Shown here one piece after another: positions 1 through 11,972 of a DNA stretch of 64,000 nt; the first letter of the stretch is position 1, and each line of letters begins with the position of its first letter. This stretch comes from Casuarina equisetifolia (taxonomy: Eukaryota; Streptophyta; Magnoliopsida; Fagales; Casuarinaceae). The position numbers and the translations under genes were made by a program. A model generated the notes under the pieces. That model did no database searches and was not told the DNA's origin. It was given only the letters and a program-made list of their open reading frames with translations. The stretch spans positions 8,417,931-8,481,930 of the forward strand of contig CM052357.1 in assembly GCA_028551475.1 (NCBI GenBank), in the 5' to 3' direction.

Positions 1-77
1 TATTGCTAGTCTAGTACATAGAAGTCTAGCTCATACTCGTTCGGCCAGCCCATCAGCTCGTATTGCTAGTTCGAAAC
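1..77 (-). repeat. 3' LTR of Ty3/gypsy element, cut by the window edge
   Basis: This is the start of the minus-strand 3' LTR, which continues off the window. It aligns with the far end of the complete LTR at 4,491-5,198: both carry a 'cccatcag' block followed by a degenerate 'tattgctag/tactatcaa' block. On the minus strand it begins TGTTTCG at 77, immediately after a polypurine tract (GTGGGGGAGAA on the minus strand, 78-88). Confidence 0.75.
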
Positions 78-3000
78 ATTCTCCCCCACCTAATTCAGTA
101 ACACCCTCATCGCCTCTAAGTAATTGTCAATGAGACCTCTGAACTACCAGAGATCATCCTCGAACTCTCAAGTTGCTTCGCTTTTAGGAAATCCCTTCCA
201 CTTAATGAAGAATTGTCACCTCAAATGAACTCTCTTCTTTTGGAAGACGCGATCAACTAAGATTGCCTTTATGTCTTTCTCAAAAGACGTCATCATCGTC
301 AAAGGAGCCCTCTTTGGCTTGCTTCGTTCTACATCCACCTTATTCCTATGGAAAGGCTTCAACTTGCTCACATAGGAAACTAGATGGATCTTGAGGTTAG
401 TTAAGAGATCTAACCAGTAGGCCACCTTCCTAATTTTCCCCATAATCTCAAATGGTCCTTCATACTTGCGAACCAATCCCTTATGAAAGGGACAGTAAGC
501 CTTGTATTGATGGGGTAGGAATTTCACCAAGACCTACTCCCTAATGTTGTAGTCGGTTGGCTTTTTCTTCTTGTTGGCCCACTTCTTCATTCTTTTGATG
601 GCTTTATTCATATATGATTTTGCCACATCTGCATTCCTTTTCCAAGATTTAGCCATGTCATGAGCACCAGGACATTGACTTGATGGTTTGGACTACAAGG
701 TTGAAAGGGTTAGGTTGTTGCCCTGTCACCAACTTAAATGGGCTTTTCTTCATGGACTCATTCTTCTGCAAGTTATAGGAAAATTAGGCTACATCCATCA
801 ACTTCACTCAATCTTTTTGGTTCTCGCTCACAAAATGCCATATATATAACTTCACAAGGTTATTCACCCTTTTTGTTTGCCCATCCATTTAAGGGTAGAA
901 GCTCGTAGAGAACTATAACTTCAAGCTCAGCAACTCGAATAGTTCCCTCCAAAGTTAGACTGTGAACCGTGGATCTTTATCACTAATAATGCTCCGCAAT
1001 AGTCCCCAGTACTTCACCACATGTTTAAAGAAGAGCTGGGCTATGACTTCTATTAGACACTCCACTAAAGCCAATACTAAGGTAGCATACTTTGAAAATT
1101 AATCTACCACCACAAGTGTCGATCCACATCATCAACCTTTGGAAATTTGAAGATAAAATCCATGGAGATGCTCTCCCATGGATGGCTTGGTATCAGTAGG
1201 GGTTATAATAATACCCCAAGAACCTTTTGCTTTAGCTTATCTTATTGGCAAACAAGACAAGTTTTAATGAAAAGTTCAATCTCATCACACATACTAGGCC
1301 AAAAATATAATGCTACCACAAAAGCCCTCATCCTTCGTTGTCTAGGATGCCCTGCCCACTTGCTGTCATGACATTCCTTAATGAGCTTTCGTTAGAGCTT
1401 CTCCCACTTAGGCACGTACAAGCGCCTTCTCTTGGAATCAAGCAATCCGTCTTCCATCCATAACTGTTTCATCTTGCCTTTTTTACAAGCTGCTCCAACT
1501 GTTTGGCCATGGAATCATGGGTCAGTTCTTCTTGTATAAGCTGCAGCGTATCTTCCATAACTACACTCATGGCAGCCAACTTGACTTTTTGGCTAAAAGC
1601 ATCAGCAACTATGTTGATTCTCCCCAGCTTGTACTCCATCCTGTAGTTGAACTTAACAAGAAAGTCCTACCACCTAGCTTGCTTCAAAGACAGCTTCTTT
1701 TAAGTTTGAAAACAACTTGTGGCCACATTATCCATTTGGATTAAAAACCATGAGCTAAGTAAGTAATGACGCCACATTCTTAAAGAATGAACTATAGTCG
1801 TCATCTCTTTTTCTTGGATTGTATACTTACACTTTGCCTCATTTAATTTCTGACTTTTAAAAGTAATGGGATGCCCTTTTTGTATAAGTACACCCCTAAT
1901 ATCAAAATCATAAGCATTTGAATGTACTTCAAATTGTTTGGAGAAATCTACTAATGCCAACACTGGTTCTCTTGTCACAATAGCCTTTAAGTCTTCAAAA
2001 GCTTTCTAGCATGCTTCCATCCATTCTCAAGTCTTGATTTCTTCAACAATTATGTCAAAGGTATGGCTCTTGTAGAAAGAACCCTACAATGAATTATCTG
2101 TAATAATTGATTAGACCAAGGAAGCATATCAATTTTGTTACCTTCGAGGGAACTTCCCATCCTTAAATTGCCTTCACCTTGGCCTTGGCCTTGTCCATCC
2201 ATAGAGTTCCTTTGGTAATAACATGCCCAAGAAACTCCACTTCTTCTCATGCAAAGGAACATTTTTCTTTCTTCAAGTACAACTTGTTCTCTCGTACCAT
2301 GAATAATACCTTCATCTACTCAACATGCTCTTCCAAAGAGTTGTTGTACACTACTATGTCATCCAAGTAGGGATGGAGCAAGTTGTTTATCAACATACAA
2401 AACATTGTTAAAGCATTGGTTAGGCCAAAGGGCATGACTAACCATTCATAAAAGCCATATCTCGTCACACAAGTCATCTTCAACTCATCACTAACAGCAA
2501 TTTCAAATTTGGTGGTATACCAATTTCACATCCACCTTAGTAAAGTAACATGCATTACCCAACCTGTCAAACAAATCTACTATCAATGGAATAAGGCATT
2601 TGTTCTTGACGGTTACCTTATTCAGTGCTCGATAATTAATGCATAGCCACATTAATCCATCCTTTTTTGCTTGGATAAGCATTGGAGCACCATATGGAGC
2701 CTTCGAAGGCCGAATGTACCCCGCATCAATAAGCATCTTTAACTATTTCCTGAGTTCCTCCAACTCAAGTAAAGACATCCTATAAAGAGCCTTCACTAGA
2801 GGCTTTGTCCCTGGCTCTAACTCGATCATATGATTAACTTCCCTCTTAGGAGGTAATTGCTTCGGAATTTCTAAAGGCATCACATCCTCATTTTTGTTAA
2901 AGAGATCATGAATAGTTTTAGGAAAGTTGTATTCTTTCACAGTTTCCTTTTCTTCCTTCAATACAGCAAGATAAGTCTCCTTGCCTTTTTAGATGCCTTT

Positions 3001-4490
3001 CTTCAACTGCATTGCAGAAAGACTCTTTTGCGTTGGACTCATTACTTTAGTAGGGACCATACATAACATCTCTCTTGCAAATATACATAAACAACTATGT
3101 GTGGGGTAAGAAAAAGCATTAGCTTCATGGAAGAAATCTAATCTGAGGACTAGCTTGTAGTCATCCATAGCCACCACTATTAGATCTACCTTCCCCCTCC
3201 ATTTTCCAATGTGCAGGTCCACTCCTTAAGTGATACCTCCCATTAGCCATGGAGTGTTGTTCACCGTCTTTAATGATCCGATATCTTTCTTCACCGAGAG
3301 ACCCAACTTCTTGACTTCTCCAAGTATAATAAAATTGTAAGTTGCAACCGAATCCAACATTGCTTTGGCATTCTTGTTGTTGACTGCACATTCTACATAC
3401 ATTAGGGATCTTATAGCAAATCTTGAGGCCTTTCCTTCCATCAAGTTAAACATTTGAAGGGCCGCTATATATCCTTTCTCTGTTAGGGTTTTTTCTATAA
3501 CCATATCTTGCTCCATTGCATTCAATAATCCCTTTTTCAAATAATCTATCATAAAATGAGGGTCTCTAGAAATGAAACAAGAGAGATTACCTTTCTTTTT
3601 GTCACCATCACAACTAGAAGATGGCTTGACACCTCCATTCCTATTAAATGAAGCTCCATTCTGATTGAATAAGGGTTGACTCCCTCCATCTTTTCCCAAA
3701 TTATCACTTCAGGCAAGTGGTCTAAACAAAACTTCAATCTATCTCTAATTTGGCAAGGATTCCATAATAGAAATAGCTTGATTTAGCTTACTCACATCTC
3801 GTTTATCTATTTTATCCTCTACCCATTTCTAAAGCCCACTCGTGAAGAAGAACGAGAGAGTTTTATTCGACACATCTCTAAGATAAAAGCTTGAACATAA
3901 GCTTATAAGGTCGTGGTGTGCCTCAGATCATGCAATGTTTCATAAGCCCTTTGGTCCACATACATTGCTTCTTTAGCACCTTCTTGAACGCCTTATAGGT
4001 GTCAATTTGCTCCATTCCATTTTTTGCTTCTTGACACTTCCTACGCCACCCCATATTAGCATTATAGGTAAGATAATAAAAAGTATTTTATACCTTTACT
4101 TGATCATATGTGATATTAGCAATCTCAAAGTATTGCCCTATATGCCATAAGAAGTCTTCAACTTCTATCGCATCTTGTTTTCCGCCATAGCTCTTCGGCT
4201 TAGGGATATCTCTATGAAGGACAACAGCATAGACAACCTTTGTTTGGAGTTGTTCTATCACTCCTTCCAACTCTAGACTTTCTCGACAAATCCTTTTAGC
4301 TCAACCACTTGTTCCTCAATGCGAGAAACATAACCTTCCAGCAAACTTAGTCTTTCCTCTATGGACACCATCGTTTCAGCTTATGTCCTCTTTCGCTTTA
4401 CCCTTTGGAGCTGGTGTTAAGATTCTCCCACACCTTTGGACAACATCTCAAGAATCAAGCCTACCTCAAGAGTTAGGTTCTAATACCATT
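78..4490 (-). mobile_element. Ty3/gypsy retrotransposon internal region, degenerate
   Basis: Read on the minus strand the order is PBS, gag, protease, RT, RNase H, integrase, polypurine tract, which is the Ty3/gypsy order. Recognisable parts are a gag segment (about 4,090-4,270); protease (about 3,226-3,420) whose active site reads DSV instead of DSG/DTG; RT with a connection segment at 2,743-2,961, a KVDVKLVYHQI block (2,503-2,540) and the catalytic YLDD (2,358-2,369); RNase H (1,740-1,978) with QKGHPITF and QEKEM blocks but Asn where the first catalytic Asp is expected; integrase core with PWESISMDFI (about 1,110-1,170); and an integrase C-terminal tail with a VSYVSKLKPF block (216-530). 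Many stops and frameshifts break it, so it cannot make a working polyprotein. The family follows from domain order; the lineage within Ty3 is not resolved. Confidence 0.9.
4479..4490 (-). other. Primer binding site (tRNA-iMet type)
   Basis: The minus strand reads TGGTATTAGAAC just inside the LTR end. It matches the usual plant initiator-Met PBS (TGGTATCAGAGC) at 10 of 12 positions. Its position directly beside the LTR terminus at 4,491 fixes the element boundary. Confidence 0.75.
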
Positions 4491-5198
4491 TGTAATGGAC
4501 TTGGAGAAATCTGTTCGGCACTCAGGTCTCAGCAATGAACCAAGTCAGCCTATTAACTAGGATCACTCTTATAAGATAACTTCTAGAGAACTCACAAGGA
4601 AAATGCAAGAATGAGGGCAAAGCTTGAGTGTTTGAGTGAGGAGAAAGGGATTGGGAGGTTCCCTTTATATAAGAGTTAGCCTTCTTGTAGGAATTAAATG
4701 GATCATCAGTTACACATTTAAAGCATTGCGATAAATGTGTAAACGTTATATAAGATTCAAATGGGGTTCATTGAATCAAGACACTTTATAATTCTAAACC
4801 ATCAAGATACGCATAAAGAATTAACATTACAATAATAAATAATGAATCTTATGTAACGTTTACACATTTATCATAAAGAGTTAACATTAAAATAATAAAT
4901 AATGAATCGTAACCATTGTCTTATTAAATATCATAGTCGTTACACTTTCAAATTGATGAGCAATCTTTTCCCTGTTAAGGAGTCAATTAAATTATTGTAA
5001 ATAAAAGCAGTGGAAATACAAAAAGAAATAATACAATGAGGCACCATCTAAGTGGATGACCCAACAACAAGGAAACTAGGTGAGTCAGACTCGTACTCGT
5101 TAGCTTAATCCATCGGCCCATACTGCCAATCCAATACACAAAAGTTCGGCTCATACTCACTCAACCAACCCATCAGCCCGTACTATCAATCCAGAATA
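4491..5198 (-). repeat. Complete 5' LTR of the Ty3/gypsy element
   Basis: The LTR is about 708 bp. It begins at 5,198 and ends at 4,491 next to the PBS. A TATA-like box (minus strand TATATAAAG) lies at 4,664-4,672. The LTR contains a near-perfect 30-bp inverted repeat (4,730-4,759 and 4,843-4,872), a direct repeat with a 60-bp period (4,812-4,848 and 4,872-4,908), and a roughly 60-bp degenerate tandem block at 5,091-5,198. The terminal dinucleotide at 5,197-5,198 has decayed (TA on the plus strand for CA). Confidence 0.8.
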
Positions 5199-5319
5199 TT
5201 ATGCTAAATAAACAAGACAAATTTAAGTAAATAAAGAAAAAATCAAATATTTTCTCACAAGCATTACATTCTTTATCACCTAAATTAGGTAAAATAACTC
5301 TATAAAAATAGAGTTATCA
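5199..5319 (-). repeat. LTR fragment of a second family (also at 18,418-19,686)
   Basis: This matches the last 115 bp or so of the insertion at 18,418-19,686, including 'aaacaagacaaattta', 'aaataaag' and the terminal 'gttatca', after which similarity stops in both copies. Read on the minus strand the element begins TGATAACT. A perfect 10-bp inverted repeat (5,294-5,303 and 5,308-5,317) sits at the terminus. The Ty3 LTR abuts it exactly at 5,198/5,199, so the Ty3 element probably inserted into this LTR. Confidence 0.65.
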
Positions 5320-6944
5320 ATCAAATCTTGATATATAAAATCAAAACGATCAATCAATCAATCTAAGCTCAAATAAATACAAAAATACCCTAAGCAACTT
5401 CAATGAGTGAGTTAAGCACAAGTTCATAGTGATTAGAGCATAAAATTGAATTTTTTTAGGAATTTTGAATACCAAACTCTTCTTCACATTTATAATAGAA
5501 AAGCAACCATTGAAGCTTTAAACGATTAAGCATTGAAGAGTTTTATCAATAGCTACTGTTGATCTCTATCAATCAATGGTGATGGGGAGAAAGAGTGAGA
5601 GAAGAATGGCGATGTGCTAAGAAAAGAATCAAGAGAAACCTTTTAGCGTGCGTTTTATTTTTTATTTTTTACTTCTCACGAGTTTCTGGAAGGTCTTTCT
5701 ACACGGCACCATTTTGTTAAATGACCAAATCTCATGTTCAACTACAACGCTTACGTAGGACTCCCTTTTAGATTTACTTCCTTTCCTCTCTCTTCATGAT
5801 GGGTGTGCAGAAGCTTTATGTGATCATCTGGGACTCTTCCTCTCTTCATGATGGGCGTGTAGAAGCTTGAAATGTAAACTTGATTTGAAGGCATTTTTCG
5901 AATTGCTTAGACCTTTAGCAGCCATGTTCTGCCTTTTTCTTTTTGACACCTTTCTTTATCTTGCCTTTAGCGAAGTACGTGGGAATGAAAGCCTTCTTCA
6001 TGAAGCTTTCTTATTTGTTCATTTTATAGGCCAACTCTAATCACGAGGGCTTTGGCTTCTTTCCTCTTAAGGGGCTGGACCACACGGACATGCCTTCTTA
6101 GTACAGTCCAACTTCTTTTTAGCCTCATTAAATCTGAACCCATAAAAGAAATTTCTTAAAGTACTTGGTTCAATAGAAATAAACATAGAGGCCATATACT
6201 AAATATTTTCATAGTTATTTTCATGAGACCATATAGTGTAATATTCCTTCAAATATTATCTAATATAGCCACAAGGAATATTTTCTTCAATAAACAATCA
6301 ATGGTCATGAAAATGACATTCTTCTTAATAAGCACAAACTACCATGCTAAATTTTTCATATTATCCTTAATCAAGATCATAATAAAAAATATTAATGCTC
6401 ATATTCCAACACCTATGCCATTCTTATTCTTTTTTTTTTCTTTATCATACACATTTAGTATGAATCTATGCCTTATTATGAATATTTGAGTAGAAAGTGA
6501 AATGTTTCTTGTCTTCTATTGTTTTCTTTTCCTTTACTAAAACTACATCTGTAGTAGAACATTGATTTAACTTGCAAATAAACTTTTTAAGCCAAATTCA
6601 ACTATCATAAGGGGGATGACCCAAAGGTGGCAAAACGTTTAATAGATGCGTATTTTGCACTTTTCAAGGTACAACTTCACTTTATTTTTATTTGTATCTT
6701 TAATAATAGCTATTGCTCTTTTAAAATTTAGATTGAATTTACACATTCTTTGTATTGATTTCATCCTTAGTATTGTAATTATGAAGATGAATATCAAGAT
6801 AGCATGTCTTACCAACCAAGTTGGACATGTGGTTGCTTAATTTGAATATTGAGCTATCCTTTTGACTTGATTAGATTGTTGGAAAGACCAAATATTTACT
6901 ATTGCAATTTCAAGTTTTGAGTCGTAAGAAGATTAAAATGGTAG
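5320..6944. other. AT-rich intergenic sequence, no gene seen
   Basis: Only short incidental ORFs occur here, without recognisable domains. The stretch between repeats is probably decayed transposon sequence, but I could not align it to any other part of the window. Confidence 0.4.
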
Positions 6945-8904
6945 AGCACTAAATGAAAAAGCTTACAATTCTCAATAGGATAGCAATGTGAAAAGTTTAT
7001 CTGAAACTCAACTTAAATTGGAATCATTATTTCTATCAGCGTTTCTAACTATCAATATAAGTGCTTGTTTGTTCTACTTCAGAGTTCCTTTATGTAGGAT
7101 ATTCTTGTCAACTTACCAGTGGTAATAGCTAAGCTTTAATCTAGATGCTTTTCTAAAACTTGTTCCAAATCTTTTACTAATTATTTCTTTCTTTCCTCTT
7201 TTCCATTCATAGGGAATTAATAGGGCATTTCCCTTTTATCTTGAGCAATGAGGTTAACAACATCGTTGAGGTTCAAACATTAGTGCCATTCAAATTGGTG
7301 AGTGGAAGTTATAGTGTTAATTTATTGCAATAAGCATGAAAAAACTTTTTTTTATGATGTAATATGGTAGTTCATTGCTCAATTAATGAAGAGTGAAGAG
7401 TGAAGGTTAACTTTAATGGTTACTCTAAAAGAACTTAAAGCTAGTACTAAAAAGGATGATGACACTCAATGAGAAAACAAAGTGGAGATCAAGGTTAGCT
7501 AGCCACAATATGCATTTAGGCTTGGAGCTTAAGACCATGACGTGGTTTGCTAACTTTGTAGCCGTGAACATGAATCAAAGAAAAACCAAGATAGGTGTGG
7601 GTGGGCAAAGATGACAACATGGAGGATAAGAAGAAAGCATAAAAAGAAAAGGAAGAGAAGTAACTAAAATCAAGGCTAGGAAGGAAGACTTTCAATAGCA
7701 ATGGACTCAACATTATTGCAATTGAAGTGACGTGGGAGATTATAATGAGTAATAAGGTCATTGTGGAGGATGAAAAAGGAAGAGAAAATGAGAGAAAACA
7801 ACACACAAAACATGAAGTTTCATCATGAGGGGTTCACAATTGTTCACAAGGCATCAATTGAATTCCAAGAATCAAACATATTAATTACCGAAAAAGGGTT
7901 CCAACACAAAACAAGTAAGCCAAGTATGATAGCTAGTCATTCAAGTGACAAAGAGAAAAAGTCTAAACCCTTGGAAAGACAAGGAAATGAGATGATATCA
8001 AATGAAGAATGAACATAAATGATCATTGATAGTGGTATCCACCTTGGAGTTGATAGGAAAACTAAGCCAAAGATAAATAAGGATGAAAATGAGAAAGCCA
8101 AAACAAAAAAGGAAGGAGGTGTAAAGGAAATGGAGATCAAGATAAAAAAAAATAGAAGATCAAGGAAGTCCCTCATAGGTAGCAACTTGTCAATAAGAAA
8201 GAACTTAGTTGACAATGGAAAATGGATGGAATTATAAGGAAGGAATATGCCTTCTTCAATAAGAGTGGCTAATAAGGAGGAGAATTATCTTGCTGTTAAA
8301 CCCTTCTCTATTAAGGATCAGCCAAATTCAAAGTCATTATCTTTCTCCTAAGAAAGACTCCATTTGATCAAGTAGACACACAAAAGATGAACAACCATAT
8401 CAAGATATATGTAGAAAGGTATCCATCATGGGTAAGTACGAGAAGGTCAATCCAAAGTGCCTTGAATATGAGAAGGATGTGGTCATAGAATATGCCATAG
8501 TCAAGGTGGAGTTAGGTACATTGGCCTTGCTAAATCTATTAGCCTTTGCAAATGTGACACTGTTGGGTTAATTAAAGCTAACTTCAAGAAAGGGCTAAAT
8601 AAAGTCAAGAAAGCTCTCATTGGATTCTATGTCCCAAGGTGTGGCCACTTTGAAAACATTGATATGGACTATGAAAAGCTTAGCCTCACCTTGAGAAAGG
8701 CCAAGTGGGTCTTGATTGGAATGGTAGCTCTAGATGTAGATAGAAGAACTAGGGTAAAGGTTGAGGTGGTGAAAAAATTGTCTATTTTTTCTTTCTCTGC
8801 AATTAGAGAGAAACATTTTATTATAATTTTTAAATCTTTGAGGCAATGTAAAAGGGGGGATGAATTATGTTTCTAATTTATTCTAATTAATCTCTTATAT
8901 TTTA
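6945..8904 (+). repeat. Dispersed repeat E, copy 1
   Basis: About 1.96 kb aligns almost end to end with 20,780-22,764, with scattered substitutions and small indels. Both copies start AGCACTAAATG and end near 'ctcttatatttta'. An open frame of roughly 120 codons (about 8,500-8,876) is conserved between copies and contains CDTV, LIKANFKKG and FYVPRCGHFENID. I do not recognise this protein. A purine tract (aaaagggggga, 8,850-8,860) is followed at once by TGAATTATG, the layout of a polypurine tract and a 3' LTR start, so E may be the 3' internal part of an LTR retrotransposon. Confidence 0.7.
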
Positions 8905-10220
8905 TTTACCATTAACTATGAAATGCCTTTGACTAGAGTGTAATACAAAGTGTCATCCAATTAATAATGGAACAATAGAGTATATGCAATAGGTAGTATA
9001 ATCAAGGTGCTCAAGTATAACACAATAAGCAATTAGGAAAAATTCAAATATATAATTTTGTAGGATCAAATATTCACCAATTTCAACAAGCATGTATTAG
9101 GGTTTAGATGTAAAGATGCACTCACAACATACTATTCATGTTGAATAGTGTGTAGTTTCAAGCTCTTCCAACTATACATTACTTATAAGACTATATAATG
9201 AATGATACAAATAAATTTGATCAATTCACACACAAGGATGGATTAAGGTCAGCCACAATGATAGTTTTATGTCTCTTACACCAAAAGCATAATATATTTC
9301 AAGATAAGAACTACTCAAATATGCTTAGCATGAAAGGAAACAAGTCATACACAATATTAAGTAGAGAATTGAAGTAAGGATTGCACATAATGTTTTAAGT
9401 GATTGGAACAACACTTCTAACCCACCCTTTTGACCTTTCTGTCAAAGGGTAACAAACATAATAATCCCTTGGATTATCCAATATAGATGTTATAGAAACA
9501 ACACAACACAATCCTCTCACAAATACAATTATTTAAGCTCAATAAGGAATCTAACAAAAAAAACCCCCAAATAATCAAAATGATTTCATTCTAGGGTTTT
9601 TTAGATAAACTATCAAAATAATAAAGTAAAATTAATCAAGCAGATATTGGTAGGGGAGCTTCATGATGATATTCAATAAGCATGAGATTAAGTATAACAT
9701 AGAACATATCATATCAAGATCAATCTCTTAAGTGTTGATGTGTGTGTTCTTTTATTCTACTTCTTTCTTTCTTAAAGCTTGTCTTATCTCCCTTCTTATG
9801 TAGCTCTAAAAACCATTTTCTTTGAACAATCATCTTGACAAAACAGTCCAAAACTCCACAGTAACAACTTCCTTTTTCTTTGTCTCCTTCTTTCTTCATG
9901 ATCTTTTTCCTTTCTTCACACTACTACCTTCGATCATGTAAGTATGCCATTAAAATGCATGTAGGCTAAGCTTCTCGCATGCTTCACTTAAGCGTACAAG
10001 CCAAGCTTCTCACAAGTTGGATCATTAAGTTACATAAGCTAGGCCTTCAAATAAATTAGCAATTAAGCACCCCTTAGGCTTTCTTATCACCAAGATAATA
10101 AACATATTATAGCATTAAGTCCATAAGTAAATGCATAAAGATTTTTAATCAAACAATCCAAAAAAATATCGTGTAAATAGGTATTGTTTAACTCTTTAGG
10201 AACTACAAGCATAGAGAATA
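8861..10220 (+). other. Gene-free stretch; possible LTR downstream of repeat E
   Basis: It starts with TG directly after the purine tract at 8,850-8,860 and has no coding potential. A small hairpin at about 9,426-9,453 has CCCTTTTGAC pairing with GTCAAAGGG. Copy 2 of E keeps only the first 40 bp or so of this stretch, so an LTR cannot be proven here by self-comparison. Confidence 0.3.
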
Positions 10221-10532
10221 AACCGCACCCCCCTGCTCAGCCCTCTCCCTGATCCCTCTGCCCTCTATCGTTCCCCCGTCCCCTATCGCCTCCCCACCCT
10301 ACCGCCTTGTCCCTTGGCCCCCCAATCGCCGGCCTAGTCCCCAGACTCCCTGTCGTTCCCAGATCCCAACGCTCCCCCACATCGCATCCCCATCGTGTGG
10401 TCGTTGGCCAAAGGTAGTAGGAGGTAGAGCAGGTCAGCGGGAGACAAGGTCTATATACTAAGTAGATTATGAACTTTTGGTACATCTTACCAAAATCCTG
10501 CCTATGAAATTAGTTAATTACTAAGTTGGTAA

Positions 10533-11972
10533 TTGCTGATGGTCAAGGATTTCCAGAGGATAGACCCAGAGAGTGCTGAGTTTGAGAGAAGAGAGAAAAG
10601 GACAATAAGGAAACTTGAAGAGTGTTGGAAATCTTTAAGAGAAAATAATGATACAGAAGTTAAAATAATGAAATCTGGACGAATAACCCTTGCAAATAGG
10701 AACATGGCTAAAGGAAGTATGACCAAGGATAATGTATTATCTCAACAAGACAAGGAGAGAATTGAACAAGAAATCCAAGAAAGTTTATTCCAAGGGCCTA
10801 CAAGAAATAAGGAGAAAAATGAGAGGCTAGAAAAGACAAACAACATTATCTTTAAGGAGAGTGTTGAATATAAAGGAAAACATGAATCTTGGAGTAAGGT
10901 TGTAGTAGGAGGATTAGCACAAAATGCTCATATGAAATACCAGCCACCGATATTAAATGATGGGAAAATTAGAGTTGCCCCTCCTAAGGAAGTTATTGAA
11001 GAAGGAAGTAAATTCTATGAAAATTGTGTTGTGGGTTTCTTTTTAGGTTCAAAATTACCATTTTCTATAGTAAAAGGAATTGTAGAAAAGCAATGGAGAA
11101 AACAAAGCTTAATAGATATTTCTGCAACAGACAGTAGCTTCTTCTTCTTTAGATTTTCTGATAAACAAAAGATAGAGGAAGTATTAGAAGTTGGAGTTTG
11201 TGATGTGGTAGGAAAACCAATGTTTCTGCAAAAATGGCATAACACTATTGGACTGCAAAAAGAAAAAATCACTTTAATACCAATTTGGATAAAGTTACAT
11301 AATGTCCCACATGCTCTATGGGATGAGATTGGTATAAGTTATGTAGCTAGTGCTGTTGGAAAGCCACTATACATGGATAAAGCTACCAAACATAGACAGA
11401 GGATATCATATGCAAAAGTATGTGTTGAAATAGATACAAAGTGTTCTCTACCAACTTCATTTGAAATTGACATGGGAAATGGTGCTATTTTTGAGGTAGG
11501 AGTGGAGTATTGTTGGTTACCTGAAATATGCAAGAAATGTGATTGCTTTGGACATAAGAAGTGTGTTATAAAGAAAAAAGAGATATGGGTTTCAGTACAA
11601 AAGCCATTAAGTCAGACAGAGAAATATGATGAAGGATGTGAGGATAAAGAAAATTTGGATAAAGGTAATGAAGATCAAGTTCATGAGGGCCAAAGACATG
11701 AGGATATAAGAGATAAGATTGTAAATTCAATAACACATGAAGTTGAATCCACCACAAGTCCAAAAGCCAAATTAGAACAAAGCAATAAAGCAAGTGTGAA
11801 TGAAAGGGGAAACAAAAGGAACACTAAAAGGAATACATGTGAGATGGACAATACCAGTAATAGATTTAGTGTGCTGATAAGTAATCATCAAGAACCAAAT
11901 GAAGCAAGATGCAATGATATTGTAGGTCTTGAAGGTGTTAAAGGAGAAAACACTATACCCCCAGACAAATGA
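10533..11972 (+). CDS. LINE ORF1 protein (DUF4283 and zinc knuckle), 479 aa
   Basis: This is the intact nucleic-acid-binding ORF1 protein of the LINE. A basic, Glu/Lys-rich N-terminus (residues 1-150) is followed by a DUF4283-like domain (about 165-330) with blocks such as VGFFLGSKLPF, FFRFSDKQKIEEVL, PIWIKLHNVPHALW and SYAKVCVEID. A cysteine knuckle CKKCDCFGHKKC follows near residue 340; its last cysteine is two residues closer than in the usual CCHC form, so the knuckle is degenerate. The C-terminus is acidic and low in complexity. The frame is open for 479 codons while ORF2 is broken. The first ATG in the long frame was used; another start could be possible. Function is inferred from the family. 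Confidence 0.85.
   Translation: MLMVKDFQRIDPESAEFERREKRTIRKLEECWKSLRENNDTEVKIMKSGRITLANRNMAKGSMTKDNVLSQQDKERIEQEIQESLFQGPTRNKEKNERLEKTNNIIFKESVEYKGKHESWSKVVVGGLAQNAHMKYQPPILNDGKIRVAPPKEVIEEGSKFYENCVVGFFLGSKLPFSIVKGIVEKQWRKQSLIDISATDSSFFFFRFSDKQKIEEVLEVGVCDVVGKPMFLQKWHNTIGLQKEKITLIPIWIKLHNVPHALWDEIGISYVASAVGKPLYMDKATKHRQRISYAKVCVEIDTKCSLPTSFEIDMGNGAIFEVGVEYCWLPEICKKCDCFGHKKCVIKKKEIWVSVQKPLSQTEKYDEGCEDKENLDKGNEDQVHEGQRHEDIRDKIVNSITHEVESTTSPKAKLEQSNKASVNERGNKRNTKRNTCEMDNTSNRFSVLISNHQEPNEARCNDIVGLEGVKGENTIPPDK

Noticed and set aside
8019..8237. Lys-rich plus-strand ORF in repeat E
   Set aside because: Low-complexity reading of an A-rich stretch; it is broken in the second copy.
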